Source: Sneathiella litorea (lineage in GTDB: Bacteria; Pseudomonadota; Alphaproteobacteria; Sneathiellales; Sneathiellaceae). Taken from it: 64,000 nucleotides of DNA. Positions within the stretch are counted from its first letter, which is position 1. Every line of letters begins with the position of its first letter. The position numbers were made by a program, and so were the translations under genes. Positions 44,397-54,541 of the stretch are shown piece by piece. The stretch is from NCBI RefSeq assembly GCF_009882915.1, contig NZ_WTUW01000001.1, forward strand, positions 248,357 to 312,356. The letters are read 5' to 3'. The notes beneath the pieces were generated by a model. That model saw only the letters and a program-made list of their open reading frames with translations. It was not told the origin of the DNA and searched no databases.

Positions 44397-45689
44397 ATGG
44401 ACACGGGTGAAACAAATTTGGAACTGATCTTCCTTCCGCTCTCAATTTTTCTGCTTTTATTATTCTCCGCATTTTTTTCGGGTTCGGAAACGGCGTTAAC
44501 GGGAGCGTCCCGAGCCCGTCTGCACCAGATGGAGCAATCAGGCAACCATCGCGCCGGGCTTGTAAACCGGCTTCGGGACAAGCATACAAAACTTATAAGC
44601 GCCATTCTGTTGGGAAACAATCTGGTCAACATCCTGGCGTCTGCTCTGGCGACCAGTATTTTTATCTCACTGTTCGGGGATATCGGTGTCGCCTATGCGA
44701 CTATTGTCATGACCGTCCTCGTACTGGTGTTTGCGGAAGTGCTGCCGAAAACTGTAGCGCTTCGCCGGACGATACCTGTTGCGCTTTTTGTTGCTCCGCT
44801 TTTACGGCCCACCGTTTTCGTCCTCTCTCCCGTCGTAATGGGTATCAACTACATTGTCGATGTAACGTTGAGTCTTGTTGGCATAAAAGGGCATGACGGC
44901 GACACGGACACACTGACAGACGCCGCACAAGATGAACTTCGCGGCGCAATCGACCTGCATTCCGAGGATGCCGGGGTAATCATGCATGAACGCTACATGC
45001 TGGACACGATCCTTGATATGGATGAAGTCGACCTTGAAGACATTATGGTGCACCGGAAGAATGTGGAGATGGTCGACGCGGAAAAGCCACTGCGTGAGGT
45101 CATCGATCAGGTTTTGGGAAGTCCGTACACAAGGTTACCGCTCTGGAAGAACAATCCCGAAAATATTATTGGAATTATTCATGCCAAAGACATGTTACGT
45201 GCCCTTATTCCTCTTGCTGGAGATTATGAGAAGCTCGACATAGAGACAATTGCGACCGAACCCTGGTTCGTGCCGGAAACAACCACCTTGCGGAGCCAAC
45301 TCAACGCATTTCTTGAGCGAAAGAGTCATTTCGCACTTGTTGTCGATGAATATGGCGCTCTGATGGGCCTCGTGACTCTTGAAGACATTCTTGAGGAAAT
45401 TGTTGGTGATATCGCAGATGAGCATGATCTTGCCGTCAGTGATGTCCGCTTGCTGAAGGATGGCAGCATTATTTCCAAAGGAGATGTGACAATCCGCGAC
45501 CTGAACCGGCAGTTAAATTGGGCGCTTCCCGATGAAGAAGCCGCGACGATCGCCGGCCTGGTCATACATGAGGCTCAAATTATCCCGGAAATTGGTCAGG
45601 CATTTATTTTTCATGGGTACAAGTTTGAAGTGCTCAAGAAAGATCTTAACCAGATTACGGAATTGCGGGTCACCTCGCTTGATCTATAG
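44397..45689 (+). CDS. CNNM/CorC (HlyC/CorC) family membrane protein
   Basis: A DUF21-CBS-CorC_HlyC protein of 430 residues. The order is: DUF21 with about three or four spans (FFSGSETALTGASRARLH, LVFAEVLPKT), tandem CBS domains (about 215-335, including TRLPLWKNNPENIIGIIHAKD and FALVVDEYGALMGLVTLEDILEEIVGDI split across), and a C-terminal FAD-like transporter-associated domain. Relatives function in Mg2+/Co2+ efflux; the older hemolysin label is not meaningful. It is downstream of aroKB, a frequent alphaproteobacterial neighbour. Confidence 0.9.
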   Translation: MDTGETNLELIFLPLSIFLLLLFSAFFSGSETALTGASRARLHQMEQSGNHRAGLVNRLRDKHTKLISAILLGNNLVNILASALATSIFISLFGDIGVAYATIVMTVLVLVFAEVLPKTVALRRTIPVALFVAPLLRPTVFVLSPVVMGINYIVDVTLSLVGIKGHDGDTDTLTDAAQDELRGAIDLHSEDAGVIMHERYMLDTILDMDEVDLEDIMVHRKNVEMVDAEKPLREVIDQVLGSPYTRLPLWKNNPENIIGIIHAKDMLRALIPLAGDYEKLDIETIATEPWFVPETTTLRSQLNAFLERKSHFALVVDEYGALMGLVTLEDILEEIVGDIADEHDLAVSDVRLLKDGSIISKGDVTIRDLNRQLNWALPDEEAATIAGLVIHEAQIIPEIGQAFIFHGYKFEVLKKDLNQITELRVTSLDL

Positions 45690-45727
45690 AATTCCTTTAG
45701 GGCAATTTTACCAAGAGTTTCTCTTTC

Positions 45728-46603
45728 ATGATTGAAATACTCCTTAATATTATTGCACCTGTCGTAATAACTGCCGGTATCGGATTTTTCTGGGCCAAGA
45801 GCGGACGCGCCTTTCATACCGAGACCGTCACCGGCCTGGTGACGAATGTTGGCTCTCCGATGTTGATTTTTTCAACACTTGTCAAGCTCGATATGGAACT
45901 TGGAGCATTCCTTGAATTTGCGATGTACGCTGCGCTATCAGCGCTTTCCTTTTGCCTTATAGGCCTTGCTGTATTGCGCATTTGCCGGCTTGATATACGC
46001 AATTATCTGCCCGGTTTGATGTTTCCCAACACAGGAAACATGGGGCTTCCGCTGTGCTTTTTTGCCTTTGGAGAGGCCGGACTAGCTCTCGCTATCGCAG
46101 TCTTTACGGTGTTTTCGACTCTGCAATTCACATTTGGTGTTTGGCTCTCATCCGGCGCAAGTTCGCCAGGCCAGCTCATGCGAACGCCCCTCATTTATGC
46201 CGTGATTATCGGTCTTGGATCAAAGGCTCTTTCTCTTTCCCTGCCGGTTTGGATCATTGATACATCTGTTCTTGTTGGTAGCCTGACCATTCCTTTGATG
46301 CTCCTTGCTCTCGGCGTTAGCCTCGCCGGCCTTTCCGTCAACCATATCCGTCTCGCGACTGGACTCTCGCTTCTCCGTCTTGTGATGGGATTTGCGGTGG
46401 GTTATGGCCTCTCGATCCTGTTTGGTCTGGAGGGGGTAGAACGCGGTGTTCTGATCCTGGAATGCTGTATGCCGGTCGCGGTATTCAACTATCTGTTCTC
46501 GCTCAGGTATGATCGGGCCCATGGTCATGTGGCGGGGATGGTGCTTATTTCGACCTTGCTCTCCTTTATCACCCTCCCCGCTTTGCTGCTTTATGTGCTT
46601 TAG
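45728..46603 (+). CDS. AEC-family (auxin efflux carrier-like) transporter
   Basis: An integral membrane protein of 291 residues with about ten spans. The family pattern includes VGSPMLIFSTLVK near residue 40, LPGLMFPNTGNMGLPL (the unwound Asn-Pro crossing) and PLMLLALGVSLAGL in the second half. Members export carboxylates such as malate; the substrate here is unknown. It starts 38 bases after the CorC-type gene and ends five bases from the convergent ribbon-helix-helix gene. Confidence 0.87.
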   Translation: MIEILLNIIAPVVITAGIGFFWAKSGRAFHTETVTGLVTNVGSPMLIFSTLVKLDMELGAFLEFAMYAALSALSFCLIGLAVLRICRLDIRNYLPGLMFPNTGNMGLPLCFFAFGEAGLALAIAVFTVFSTLQFTFGVWLSSGASSPGQLMRTPLIYAVIIGLGSKALSLSLPVWIIDTSVLVGSLTIPLMLLALGVSLAGLSVNHIRLATGLSLLRLVMGFAVGYGLSILFGLEGVERGVLILECCMPVAVFNYLFSLRYDRAHGHVAGMVLISTLLSFITLPALLLYVL

Positions 46604-46608
46604 GATAA

Positions 46609-46875
46609 TCAGGAATCGAGTTGCCTGCTGTTGTTAAGGTAATGATCGAGGATTGCGGAACGAATGCGGGATGTCCGCGAATGTTCACGGCGCCTCTCAT
46701 CCATATCTACACGACAGCAAAACTCATTAATTGACAGGTTGTCTCGCGCGCAAATATCACGAAGAGCCTCCCATTCAATTGCTTCCAACCGAATACTGGT
46801 TCGATGAAGTTGCCCCGAGGCCGGATCAATGACTGAAATATTTCGGTTTACGAGGGTCTGGCTTGTCTGTGTCAC
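46609..46875 (-). CDS. ribbon-helix-helix domain protein (PF13467 type)
   Basis: An 88-residue DNA-binding-type protein. The RHH core is HRTSIRLEAIEWEAL (strand and first helix), then ICARDNLSINEFCCRVD and a third helical part ending SAILDHYLNN. This family is widespread in alphaproteobacteria as stand-alone proteins with unknown targets. No toxin gene is adjacent, so it is not an obvious antitoxin. Direct repeats in its own promoter may be its operator. Confidence 0.83.
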   Translation of the reverse strand: MTQTSQTLVNRNISVIDPASGQLHRTSIRLEAIEWEALRDICARDNLSINEFCCRVDMDERRREHSRTSRIRSAILDHYLNNSRQLDS

Positions 46876-46893
46876 ATCAAGGCTCCTGTTGTG

Positions 46894-46932
46894 CTCTTAT
46901 AAGTTGCTATTATTTTCGCTAAACTCTTATAA
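46894..46932 (-). promoter_or_regulatory. CTCTTATAA direct repeats upstream of the RHH gene
   Basis: CTCTTATAA occurs at 46894-46902 and again at 46924-46932, exactly 30 bases (three helical turns) apart; the surrounding 15-mers match at 12 positions. They begin 19 bases upstream of the ATG at 46875. This could be an autoregulatory operator or overlapping -10 elements. Confidence 0.4.
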
Positions 46933-47008
46933 ATGGCATATAGGGGCGTGATAAATTGGTTCAACAGTTTTATCTGATGTTTTTTACAGATTCAGTCGTA
47001 TGGCTGGA

Positions 47009-47266
47009 TCAGGAACGAACCGTCAACGCGAGAGCATGTATATCTGAGCTAAGCTCCTCCGCGAGGACCTCATATATCGCACGCTGACTGGCAACACGGG
47101 ACATTCCCTTAAATTTATCAGCGGTTATTTCAACCCGGAAATGGCTCTCTCCCTCCGGGCGGGCGCCGGCATGGCCTGCGTGTAAATGCGATTCGTCTAT
47201 TACGACAAGATCGGAAGGTGAAAAAGCCTCATTCAGCTTGCGTTCAATAGTTGCTGCAACTGACAT
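47009..47266 (-). CDS. bolA: BolA family protein
   Basis: An 85-residue class II KH-like protein that partners monothiol glutaredoxins in iron-sulfur handling. It shows the family pattern LVVIDESHLHAGH, SHFRVEI, FKGMSRVASQRAIYEVL and ALALTVRS; the conserved His residues of the variable loop are present. It is divergent from the J-domain gene, a conserved alphaproteobacterial arrangement upstream of cobST. Confidence 0.93.
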   Translation of the reverse strand: MSVAATIERKLNEAFSPSDLVVIDESHLHAGHAGARPEGESHFRVEITADKFKGMSRVASQRAIYEVLAEELSSDIHALALTVRS

Positions 47267-47487
47267 TTTGCCTGCTTCCCTTTCTTAATTAAACTATGCG
47301 CCTTATCTTCTATTCTATATTGGATCATGCGACAACGCACCGGAAGAATAATGCTTTTTCTCGTAATAAAAAGCTCCGCTACAGTTCGTAGCCGTTTGTT
47401 GCCCAATTAACGCCATGGCGGGCATAAAAAGTAATTAGTTTCACCCTCAGCCTTGCTATGGGGGAGGGCTATGCTCATAATAATTCC

Positions 47488-48078
47488 ATGTCGAAGAATA
47501 GAGAAATACCGCTTGGCGAAAGTGCCTCGGAACCACTGCACAGGCAGTGCGATCATTCGGATTGTTTTGAGGCCGGGGAATATCGGGCGCCGAAGGCGAG
47601 ATTGCTCGACCGGGGCAAACCGACTGACTACCAATGGTTTTGCCTTGGGCATATACGGGAATTCAATAAATCCTGGAATTTCTTCGATGGAATGACGGCT
47701 GAAGAAGTCCTCCGTTACAAGGATGAGGATATTACCGGCCATCGGCCGACTTGGAAACTGGGTACGCGGACCGCAAGTGGCCGGAAGGAATATCGCTATG
47801 ATGATCCGTTCGACTTTCGTGATGACATGGGCGCATCAGAGGAAGCTTCGGCTAAAGCAAAAGCCAACGGAAAGGCGCCAATTGATCCGAAAGAACGCGA
47901 AGCACTTGCCGTGCTTAATTTGCAGCCCGGGTGCGATCTGGATCAAATAAAGCGCCGACATAAAGAACTTGCAAAAAAATACCACCCTGATATCCGCGGG
48001 GGAGATAAAGAGGCCGAAGAAATCCTAAAAAACATCAATCAGGCCTATACACTTTTACGATCTTGCGCTAACTCGTAA
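47488..48078 (+). CDS. J-domain (DnaJ-like) protein
   Basis: 196 residues from ATG 47488. The N-terminal two-thirds contain CDHSDC, YRAPKARL and WFCLGHIREFNKSWNFFDGM, a conserved Cys/His-bearing domain peculiar to this alphaproteobacterial J-protein type. The C-terminal J-domain has AVLNLQPGCDLDQIKRRHK and the HPD motif at 166-168. It should stimulate a DnaK-type chaperone. The frame extends ten codons upstream to 47458 without a ribosome site. It precedes cobS by 48 bases. Confidence 0.88.
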   Translation: MSKNREIPLGESASEPLHRQCDHSDCFEAGEYRAPKARLLDRGKPTDYQWFCLGHIREFNKSWNFFDGMTAEEVLRYKDEDITGHRPTWKLGTRTASGRKEYRYDDPFDFRDDMGASEEASAKAKANGKAPIDPKEREALAVLNLQPGCDLDQIKRRHKELAKKYHPDIRGGDKEAEEILKNINQAYTLLRSCANS

Positions 48079-48126
48079 GACTAGCCGTAGAAAATAACCA
48101 CAATTTGTGACACGGAACTGCTATTT

Positions 48127-49128
48127 ATGACGTCTTTAGAACTTGCTGGTGATACACCAGAAATTAAAATTGATTTGCCCGATACAAAGGTTTCTGTTCG
48201 GGAAGTCTTTAAAATTGATAGTGACCTGGAAGTTCCCGCCTTCAGTGTAACGTCAGAACGGGTGCCGGATCTGGATCCTACATATGTTTTTGATCACGAT
48301 ACGACGCTGGCGATTTTGGCAGGCTTCGCTTTTAATCGCCGCGTAATGGTGCAAGGCTATCACGGAACGGGAAAATCAACCCATATTGAACAGGTGGCGG
48401 CGCGCCTTAACTGGCCCTGCGTCCGGATTAACCTTGATAGTCATATTTCCCGGATCGACCTGGTCGGTAAAGACGCTATCGTCTTGCGCGATGGCAAGCA
48501 GGTGACCGAATTCCGCGAAGGCATTTTACCTTGGGCGCTGCAATCTCCAACCGCTATCGTGTTTGATGAATATGATGCCGGTCGTCCGGACGTCATGTTT
48601 GTGATCCAGCGTGTTCTGGAAGTAGAAGGAAAATTGACCCTGCTGGATCAAAACCGGGTCATTCGTCCGCATCCGGCCTTTCGCATGTTTGCGACGACCA
48701 ACACGGTGGGACTTGGCGATACAACCGGACTGTATCATGGTACCCAACAGTTGAACCAGGGGCAGATGGACCGCTGGAATATTGTGACAACATTGAATTA
48801 CTTACCGGAAGATATTGAGAATGAGATCGTTCTTGCAAAACTGCCGGGGTATGATGATGAGGACGGACGTAAGACTGTCCGCGCGATGATTGCCTGCGCT
48901 GAATTAAGCCGGGCCGGATTTATTGCAGGCGATATCTCTACAGTCATGAGCCCGCGAACGGTAATTACCTGGGCGGAGAATGCGCAGATTTTCGGCGACA
49001 TTGGTTTTGCCTTCCGCGTAACCTTCCTCAATAAATGTGATGAAATGGAACGTCCTTTGGTTGCCGAATATTACCAGCGAAGCTTTGGCGAAGAACTCCC
49101 TGAATCCGCTGCCAACATCGTCGTGTAA
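48127..49128 (+). CDS. cobS: cobaltochelatase subunit CobS
   Basis: An AAA+ ATPase of the aerobic cobaltochelatase CobNST, which inserts cobalt into hydrogenobyrinate diamide for vitamin B12. 333 residues; Walker [14 protein letters not shown] near residue 78, Walker [13 protein letters not shown] near 140, sensor [14 protein letters not shown] and [10 protein letters not shown]. cobT follows eight bases later. cobN is not in this window. Confidence 0.93.
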   Translation: MTSLELAGDTPEIKIDLPDTKVSVREVFKIDSDLEVPAFSVTSERVPDLDPTYVFDHDTTLAILAGFAFNRRVMVQGYHGTGKSTHIEQVAARLNWPCVRINLDSHISRIDLVGKDAIVLRDGKQVTEFREGILPWALQSPTAIVFDEYDAGRPDVMFVIQRVLEVEGKLTLLDQNRVIRPHPAFRMFATTNTVGLGDTTGLYHGTQQLNQGQMDRWNIVTTLNYLPEDIENEIVLAKLPGYDDEDGRKTVRAMIACAELSRAGFIAGDISTVMSPRTVITWAENAQIFGDIGFAFRVTFLNKCDEMERPLVAEYYQRSFGEELPESAANIVV

Positions 49129-49136
49129 GACGTACC

Positions 49137-51005
49137 GTGGCCTTTATCAAAAATAAGGAGCCCGCGGCCGAACCCTTTAAGCGTGCCGTTACCGCAACGA
49201 TGCGGGCAATGTCGCATGACAAGGAGCTGGACGTCGTCTATGGCAATGATGCGCCGGGAATGAGCGGTGATCGTGCCCGTCTGCCAAACCCTGCGAAAGA
49301 CCTGCCCCCAGAGGATATTCGTCTTGTCCGCGGCCTGGCGGATAGTATTGCGCTTCGCAAACGGTACCACGACGACGGACTTCATGCGCGCTATGCCCCA
49401 GAAGGTGGGGACGCAAAAGCGGTTTTTGATGCGATAGAACAGGCCCGGGTAGAAGCCATTGGCGCCGGTCGCATGAAAGGCGTTGCCGAAAATCTTTTTA
49501 ATCGGCTGGATACCCACTGCAAAGAAAGTGGGTTTGACCGCGTATATGACAAGGCTAATGCCCCCATTGCCGAGGTTATTGGCCTCCTCGCACGTGAAAA
49601 GCTCGCGAATATTCCTGTTCCGGAAAGCGCCCGGAACATGGTCGATCTGTGGCGAGCGGAGATCGAGGAAAAAAGTGGAGATGACTTCACTGAAATGCTG
49701 GATGCCCTTTCCAGTCAGAAGGAATTTGCCAACGCGGCACGGAAACTTCTCAAAGATCTTGATCTGATTGACGATGCGGAAGGCGAATTCTCGGACGAGG
49801 ATGACAACGGCGACAGCGATGAAGGTGAGCAGGAACCGGATGCCGAAAGCAGCGGTTCAGAAAGCGATGACGAGGCACAGGAAGCCAGCGCCGCCGAAGA
49901 TGCCGATACGCAGGAAGGGGCCGGGGAAGACGGCACCGACACCGAAGCGGGCGAAAGCGCGGATATGGAAGCGACCAGCACCGGAGAGGAAGCTGGCCGT
50001 GACAGCCGGCCGGTATATCCGGACGATTTCCGCAATTCCCCTGATGCGGCCGCCTATAAAGCCTATACCACTGAGTACGATGAAGTGATTCAGGCGAGTG
50101 ACCTGTGCGAGCTGGCAGAACTTGCCCGGCTGCGACAGCAACTCGACCAACAGCTAACCAATTTACATAGTCTCGTCAGCAAATTGGCGAACAGGCTTCA
50201 GCGCAAATTACTTGCGCAGCAAAACCGCGCGTGGGAATTTGATCTGGAAGAAGGTATTCTGGATGCCGCCCGCCTCTCCCGTGTCGTCATTGATCCGCAA
50301 TTGCCTCTTTCCTTCAAAGTGGAGCAGGATACGAATTTCCGCGACACAGTTGTGACATTGCTGATCGACAATTCTGGTTCCATGCGCGGGCGTCCTATTT
50401 CCGTTGCCGCCATGTGCGCCGACGTTCTGGCTCGCACATTGGAACGGTGCTCGGTCAAGGTCGAAATTCTTGGCTTTACCACTCGCGCCTGGAAAGGCGG
50501 CCAGTCACGAGAAAGATGGCTGGAACAGGGCAAGGAGCCAAACCCGGGGCGGCTTAATGACCTTCGCCATATCGTCTATAAATCAGCGGATTATCCCTAT
50601 CGGCGTGCCCGTCAGTCACTTGGCCTGATGCTGCGCGAGGGGTTACTGAAAGAAAATATCGACGGGGAAGGCCTTCTGTGGGCACATAGTCGACTGTTAG
50701 GCCGGCCGGAGCAGCGCCGGATCCTGATGGTGATTTCCGATGGTGCACCAGTTGATGACAGTACGCTCTCCGTCAATCCTGGTAATTATCTCGACAAGCA
50801 TCTACGCGACGTGATCAAGTGGATAGAAACACGCTCACCGGTCGAGTTGATTGCTATCGGCATCGGCCATGACGTCACGAGATATTATCAACAAGCCGTC
50901 ACGATCATAGACGCCGAACAACTCGGCGGTGTCATGATGGAACAGCTTGCCGATCTCTTTGACGAGAAAAAGCCGTCAAAGCGCGGAAAAGCGGATCGCT
51001 GGTAA
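49137..51005 (+). CDS. cobT: cobaltochelatase subunit CobT
   Basis: The von Willebrand-A partner of CobS. The 622 residues comprise an N-terminal helical domain (1-210), a very acidic Glu/Asp/Ser/Gly linker (about 215-290), and the C-terminal VWA domain with the MIDAS motif [27 protein letters not shown] and [11 protein letters not shown]. The start codon is GTG at 49137 (MAFIKNKEP). The low-complexity acidic linker is a normal family feature. Confidence 0.93.
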   Translation: MAFIKNKEPAAEPFKRAVTATMRAMSHDKELDVVYGNDAPGMSGDRARLPNPAKDLPPEDIRLVRGLADSIALRKRYHDDGLHARYAPEGGDAKAVFDAIEQARVEAIGAGRMKGVAENLFNRLDTHCKESGFDRVYDKANAPIAEVIGLLAREKLANIPVPESARNMVDLWRAEIEEKSGDDFTEMLDALSSQKEFANAARKLLKDLDLIDDAEGEFSDEDDNGDSDEGEQEPDAESSGSESDDEAQEASAAEDADTQEGAGEDGTDTEAGESADMEATSTGEEAGRDSRPVYPDDFRNSPDAAAYKAYTTEYDEVIQASDLCELAELARLRQQLDQQLTNLHSLVSKLANRLQRKLLAQQNRAWEFDLEEGILDAARLSRVVIDPQLPLSFKVEQDTNFRDTVVTLLIDNSGSMRGRPISVAAMCADVLARTLERCSVKVEILGFTTRAWKGGQSRERWLEQGKEPNPGRLNDLRHIVYKSADYPYRRARQSLGLMLREGLLKENIDGEGLLWAHSRLLGRPEQRRILMVISDGAPVDDSTLSVNPGNYLDKHLRDVIKWIETRSPVELIAIGIGHDVTRYYQQAVTIIDAEQLGGVMMEQLADLFDEKKPSKRGKADRW

Positions 51006-51089
51006 AGCGCTCTATCCCTTGAGTGTCTTTTCTGTGAATTCAGGACTGTGCGACAAGGCAAGATCGCCGCGCCTTTTAGAATCTCACAT

Positions 51090-51120
51090 AAAAAAACGGG
51101 TGGATAAAACCCACCCGTTT
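51090..51120 (-). terminator. rho-independent terminator of rpmB
   Basis: AAACGGGTGG (51094-51103) pairs with CCACCCGTTT (51111-51120). On the minus strand the stem is followed by a run of seven T (51096-51090). It begins 27 bases after the rpmB stop. cobT ends upstream on the other strand, where no T tract follows the hairpin. Confidence 0.9.
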
Positions 51121-51146
51121 AATTCTGCATGATCTTTAGATCAAAT

Positions 51147-51434
51147 TTATGCGGAAGCAGCCGCTTTCTTGATCTCGCGTTTAACCCGCTGGGCCTGCAA
51201 TGACAGATTAGTGTCACGCGCCTTCAACAGGAACTTATCAAGACCGCCATTATGTTCAACGGAACGCAGTGCCGATGCGGACACTTTCATGCTGAAAGAA
51301 CGGCCAAGTGCATCAGACATCAAGCGGACTTCCTGCACATTCGGCAGAAACCGGCGACGGGTTTTGTTATTGGCGTGGCTGACATTATTGCCGGCCTGAA
51401 CACCTTTACCTGTCAATTCGCAACGACGTGCCAT
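51147..51434 (-). CDS. rpmB: 50S ribosomal protein L28
   Basis: 95 residues: [20 protein letters not shown], then [12 protein letters not shown] and [15 protein letters not shown], a standard alphaproteobacterial L28 with a C-terminal extension ending in KKAAASA. The second residue pattern CELTGK lacks the paired zinc cysteines. It has a strong terminator and stands alone. Confidence 0.97.
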   Translation of the reverse strand: MARRCELTGKGVQAGNNVSHANNKTRRRFLPNVQEVRLMSDALGRSFSMKVSASALRSVEHNGGLDKFLLKARDTNLSLQAQRVKREIKKAAASA

Positions 51435-51545
51435 CTTGGACCTCTTTAACCAAATGAATAGATATGCCGGCGCAGAACGCCGGACGTGAGGACGCTATTT
51501 AAGGAATGGAGGCGCATCCGTCAAGCATATTAGGCTGAACCTGCA

Positions 51546-52547
51546 CTATTTTTCCAAAAAGATTTCCAATAGCTTCTCTGCGGCGGTCGTGGGAGCAATT
51601 TGCGCCGCTTTTACATCGGCTTCCATCTGTTTGATGCGAGCCGCAACAACATCATGCGCGCGAAAACGCGCCATCAGGGAATCACCTAGTTCCGACCACA
51701 TCCAGGCCACGGCTTGGTCACGTCGCTGATCAGCGAGTTCATTATCACTTCCGCGCGCCGCGCGATATTTCCCGATTGTTTCCCAGAGCTTGTCGATACC
51801 AATCTTGTTGAGCGCAGAGACCATGAGAACCTTCGGCTTCCAGTTCTTGCTCTTAGGTCGCATTAGGCCAATGGCACCCTTATATTCCGCTGCCGCTCGG
51901 GCGGCGGCCGACTTGAGATCCCCATCCGCCTTGTTTATAACGACGATATCTGCAAGCTCCATCACGCCCCGCTTGATTCCCTGAAGCTCATCCCCACCCG
52001 CTGGCGCGAGCAAAAGCAGGAACACATCGACCATTTCCGCAACAGTGGTTTCGGATTGCCCTACCCCAACCGTCTCGATCAGGATCACATCGAAGCCCGC
52101 TGCTTCGGTCAATAACATTGCCTCGCGGGTACGCCGCGCGACACCACCAAGCGACCCACCGGACGGTGACGGCCGGATAAAGGCATTTGGATCACGAACC
52201 AGTTCTTCCATTCGTGTCTTGTCGCCAAGAATCGATCCACCACTTCGCTGTGAAGAAGGATCTATGGTGAGTACAGCAACTTTATGCCCGGCGGCTGTCA
52301 AAAGCTTGCCAAAAGCCTCGATAAAAGTGGATTTCCCAACACCGGGCGTTCCCGATATGCCGATCCGAATTGAATCGCCGGTATCCGGCAGAATGATATT
52401 CAACAATGCCTGGGCCGTTGCCCGGTGATCGGACCGCGAAGACTCCACGAGGGTAATGGCGCGCGCCAGTGCCCGGCGATCTCCCTGCTTTAGCTTAACT
52501 GCAATTTTATCAGCATCCGCCGATTGTTTTTTGTTCATTTCATTCAT
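51546..52547 (-). CDS. meaB: methylmalonyl-CoA mutase-associated GTPase MeaB/ArgK
   Basis: A G3E-family GTPase that protects and reloads the adenosylcobalamin-dependent methylmalonyl-CoA mutase. 333 residues from ATG 52547. P-loop [38 protein letters not shown], switch-like ETVGVGQSE and the guanine motif NKADGD are all present. The frame starts at 52598, giving an extra 17 residues, while the chosen ATG gives typical length. Its client mutase is encoded at 56212. Confidence 0.94.
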   Translation of the reverse strand: MNEMNKKQSADADKIAVKLKQGDRRALARAITLVESSRSDHRATAQALLNIILPDTGDSIRIGISGTPGVGKSTFIEAFGKLLTAAGHKVAVLTIDPSSQRSGGSILGDKTRMEELVRDPNAFIRPSPSGGSLGGVARRTREAMLLTEAAGFDVILIETVGVGQSETTVAEMVDVFLLLLAPAGGDELQGIKRGVMELADIVVINKADGDLKSAAARAAAEYKGAIGLMRPKSKNWKPKVLMVSALNKIGIDKLWETIGKYRAARGSDNELADQRRDQAVAWMWSELGDSLMARFRAHDVVAARIKQMEADVKAAQIAPTTAAEKLLEIFLEK

Positions 52548-52648
52548 AGTCTTGGGTATGGGAAAATCCCGCGCCTTCGTCAAGTCAATTGAAAGCACTA
52601 TCGAAATTTAACGGATAGCCGTATTCTGGTTTTAAAAGATGGGAAGCA

Positions 52649-53653
52649 ATGATTAGCAGTATCCAGACAGTTGAGATGCACACCGGCGGGGAGCCACTCC
52701 GTATCATTACAGATGGCATACCGGTGCCCAAGGGACGGACCCTTCTTGAAAAGCGAGCCTATCTTCGCGATCATGACGACCAGTATCGTCGCTTCCTGAT
52801 GTTCGAACCTCGCGGCCATAAGGATATGTATGGCGCACTACTGGTTCCGCACGATCATCCGGATGCTGACCTCGCAGTGATTTTCATGCATAATGAAGGC
52901 TATAGTACCATGTGCGGCCATGCGATTATGGCGCTCGGTCGGTTTGCCCTAGATTATGGGCTGGTCGTAAAGGGTGATGGCGAGACAAAAGTTAAGATCC
53001 AATGCCCCTGTGGCCTTGTGCGCGCTTATGTTGCTACCGAAAATGGTGTGACCGGCGCCGTCCGCTTTGAAAGTGTACCTGCTTACTCCTATAAGCTGGG
53101 TCAGTTCGTCGAGACAGTTGACTATGGTCCGGTTGAGCTGGATATCGGGTATGGCGGCGCTTTCTACGCCATTCTGGATGCCGCAACTCTTGGCCTTGAT
53201 GTGCGCAGCTCTCGCACACAGGATCTGGTCACCGCAGCGACCCAGATTTCCGAGGCCGTAAAGGCACAGGTCTCCATCACCCACCCGGAGGAACCGGAGC
53301 TGGGTTATCTGTATGGCACAATCCTCACCGATGGCGGCTTGGGCCATGCAGGCAGCCCCAGCGCCAACATATGTGTCTTTGCCGATAAGCAAGTGGATCG
53401 CAGCCCGACCGGATCAGGCGTCACGGCACGCATGGCCCTTGCTGCCGCGCGAAAGAAGATAGGCATCGGCGACACTTGCCGGTTTGAAAGCGTGACCGGC
53501 GCTATTTTCACCGGAAAAATCTTAAGCCAGACAAAGGTGGGGCCCTATAAGGCCGTGACGGTTGAGGTTGCAGGCCGCGCCCATTATTCTGGCACTGCGG
53601 AGTTCACCTTTGAGGACGGCGATCCACTTGGCGGCGGATTTCTCCTTCGCTAG
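52649..53653 (+). CDS. trans-3-hydroxy-L-proline dehydratase (proline racemase family)
   Basis: Proline-racemase fold, 334 residues. The first catalytic Cys is present (STMCGHA, Cys89) but the second is Thr254 in DRSPTGSGVTAR. Racemases and 4-hydroxyproline epimerases have Cys at both sites; Cys/Thr is the signature of trans-3-hydroxy-L-proline dehydratase, which makes delta-1-pyrroline-2-carboxylate. Other hydroxyproline genes are not nearby. The ATG is preceded by GGGAAGCA. The cytidine deaminase gene follows after 23 bases. Confidence 0.88.
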   Translation: MISSIQTVEMHTGGEPLRIITDGIPVPKGRTLLEKRAYLRDHDDQYRRFLMFEPRGHKDMYGALLVPHDHPDADLAVIFMHNEGYSTMCGHAIMALGRFALDYGLVVKGDGETKVKIQCPCGLVRAYVATENGVTGAVRFESVPAYSYKLGQFVETVDYGPVELDIGYGGAFYAILDAATLGLDVRSSRTQDLVTAATQISEAVKAQVSITHPEEPELGYLYGTILTDGGLGHAGSPSANICVFADKQVDRSPTGSGVTARMALAAARKKIGIGDTCRFESVTGAIFTGKILSQTKVGPYKAVTVEVAGRAHYSGTAEFTFEDGDPLGGGFLLR

Positions 53654-53676
53654 GCTTTGGAAGGAAATGACGATTT

Positions 53677-54075
53677 ATGGACAAGACTGATCTGAAGACC
53701 GAAGCAGTAAAGGCCCTTGAAAAGGCCTATTCCCCCTATTCCAAATTTAAGGTGGGTGCCGCCATCCTAACGGAATCCGGCAATCTATATGCGGGCTGCA
53801 ACGTGGAAAATGTCTCCTACGGCCTTTCTATTTGTGCGGAGCGCACTGCCATTACGCGCGCTGTGACAAGCGAAGGGCCCACCATGAAGCTCCGAGAGGT
53901 TTTTGTCGCCAATCGCAATGAACAGGGGAATTCTATCCCCTGCTCCCCCTGTGGGGCCTGCCGCCAGTTTATTGCGGAATTTGCGATACCGGCGACACGG
54001 ATTCATTATACAGGCGAAAACGGGGATGTTACGACGTCGATGAGTGACCTGCTTCCCGATGGGTTTACCTTTTAG
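53677..54075 (+). CDS. cdd: cytidine deaminase
   Basis: Converts cytidine and deoxycytidine to uridines in pyrimidine salvage. 132 residues, homotetrameric type. Substrate motif GCNVENVSYG, catalytic CAERTAI with the proton-shuttle Glu, and zinc ligands in PCSPCGACRQ. It ends one base before the convergent queF stop. Confidence 0.95.
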   Translation: MDKTDLKTEAVKALEKAYSPYSKFKVGAAILTESGNLYAGCNVENVSYGLSICAERTAITRAVTSEGPTMKLREVFVANRNEQGNSIPCSPCGACRQFIAEFAIPATRIHYTGENGDVTTSMSDLLPDGFTF

Positions 54076-54076
54076 C

Positions 54077-54541
54077 CTATCCGCGCCCGCGATAAGTTGA
54101 CACCCCCTGATCGGGTAGCCAGACATCGGCAAGCGGCGCGCCCGTCTGCCAAAAAACATCAATTGGGATTCCCCCGCGTGGATACCAGTACCCCCCAATC
54201 CGGAGCCAGCGCGGCGCCAGAAGATCGACAAGGCGCCTTCCAATCATGACTGTGCAATCCTCATGAAAGGCACCATGATTTCGAAAGGACGTCAGGAACA
54301 GCTTGAGAGATTTGGATTCGACAAGCCACTCATCTGGTACATAGTCAATCACCAAATGGGCAAAATCCGGCTGTCCTGTCATCGGGCAAAGGGAGGTGAA
54401 CTCCGGCGCAGTAAAGCGGACAAGATAATTTACATCCGACTGCCCGTTGGGAACACGCTCTAGCACAGCGTCTTCCGGACTTTTTGGTTGCTCGACATCC
54501 TTGCCAAGCTGGGTCAGGCCGCTGACATCCGTTGTACCCAT
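54077..54541 (-). CDS. queF: preQ0 reductase QueF
   Basis: An NADPH-dependent reductase of 7-cyano-7-deazaguanine to preQ1 in queuosine synthesis. 154 residues, the short type-I form. The catalytic Cys is in [13 protein letters not shown] and the NADPH signature is [21 protein letters not shown]. It starts immediately after the stop of the deacetylase-family gene, so the two share a transcript; other queuosine genes are not in view. Confidence 0.95.
   Translation of the reverse strand: MGTTDVSGLTQLGKDVEQPKSPEDAVLERVPNGQSDVNYLVRFTAPEFTSLCPMTGQPDFAHLVIDYVPDEWLVESKSLKLFLTSFRNHGAFHEDCTVMIGRRLVDLLAPRWLRIGGYWYPRGGIPIDVFWQTGAPLADVWLPDQGVSTYRGRG

Noticed and set aside
46609-46875. RHH protein as the antitoxin of a toxin-antitoxin pair
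   Set aside because: No small partner gene is adjacent on the same strand; neighbours are AEC transporter and bolA.
49768-50088. Alternative frames through the cobT acidic linker
   Set aside because: Low-complexity acidic linker of CobT gives long open shadows in several frames.
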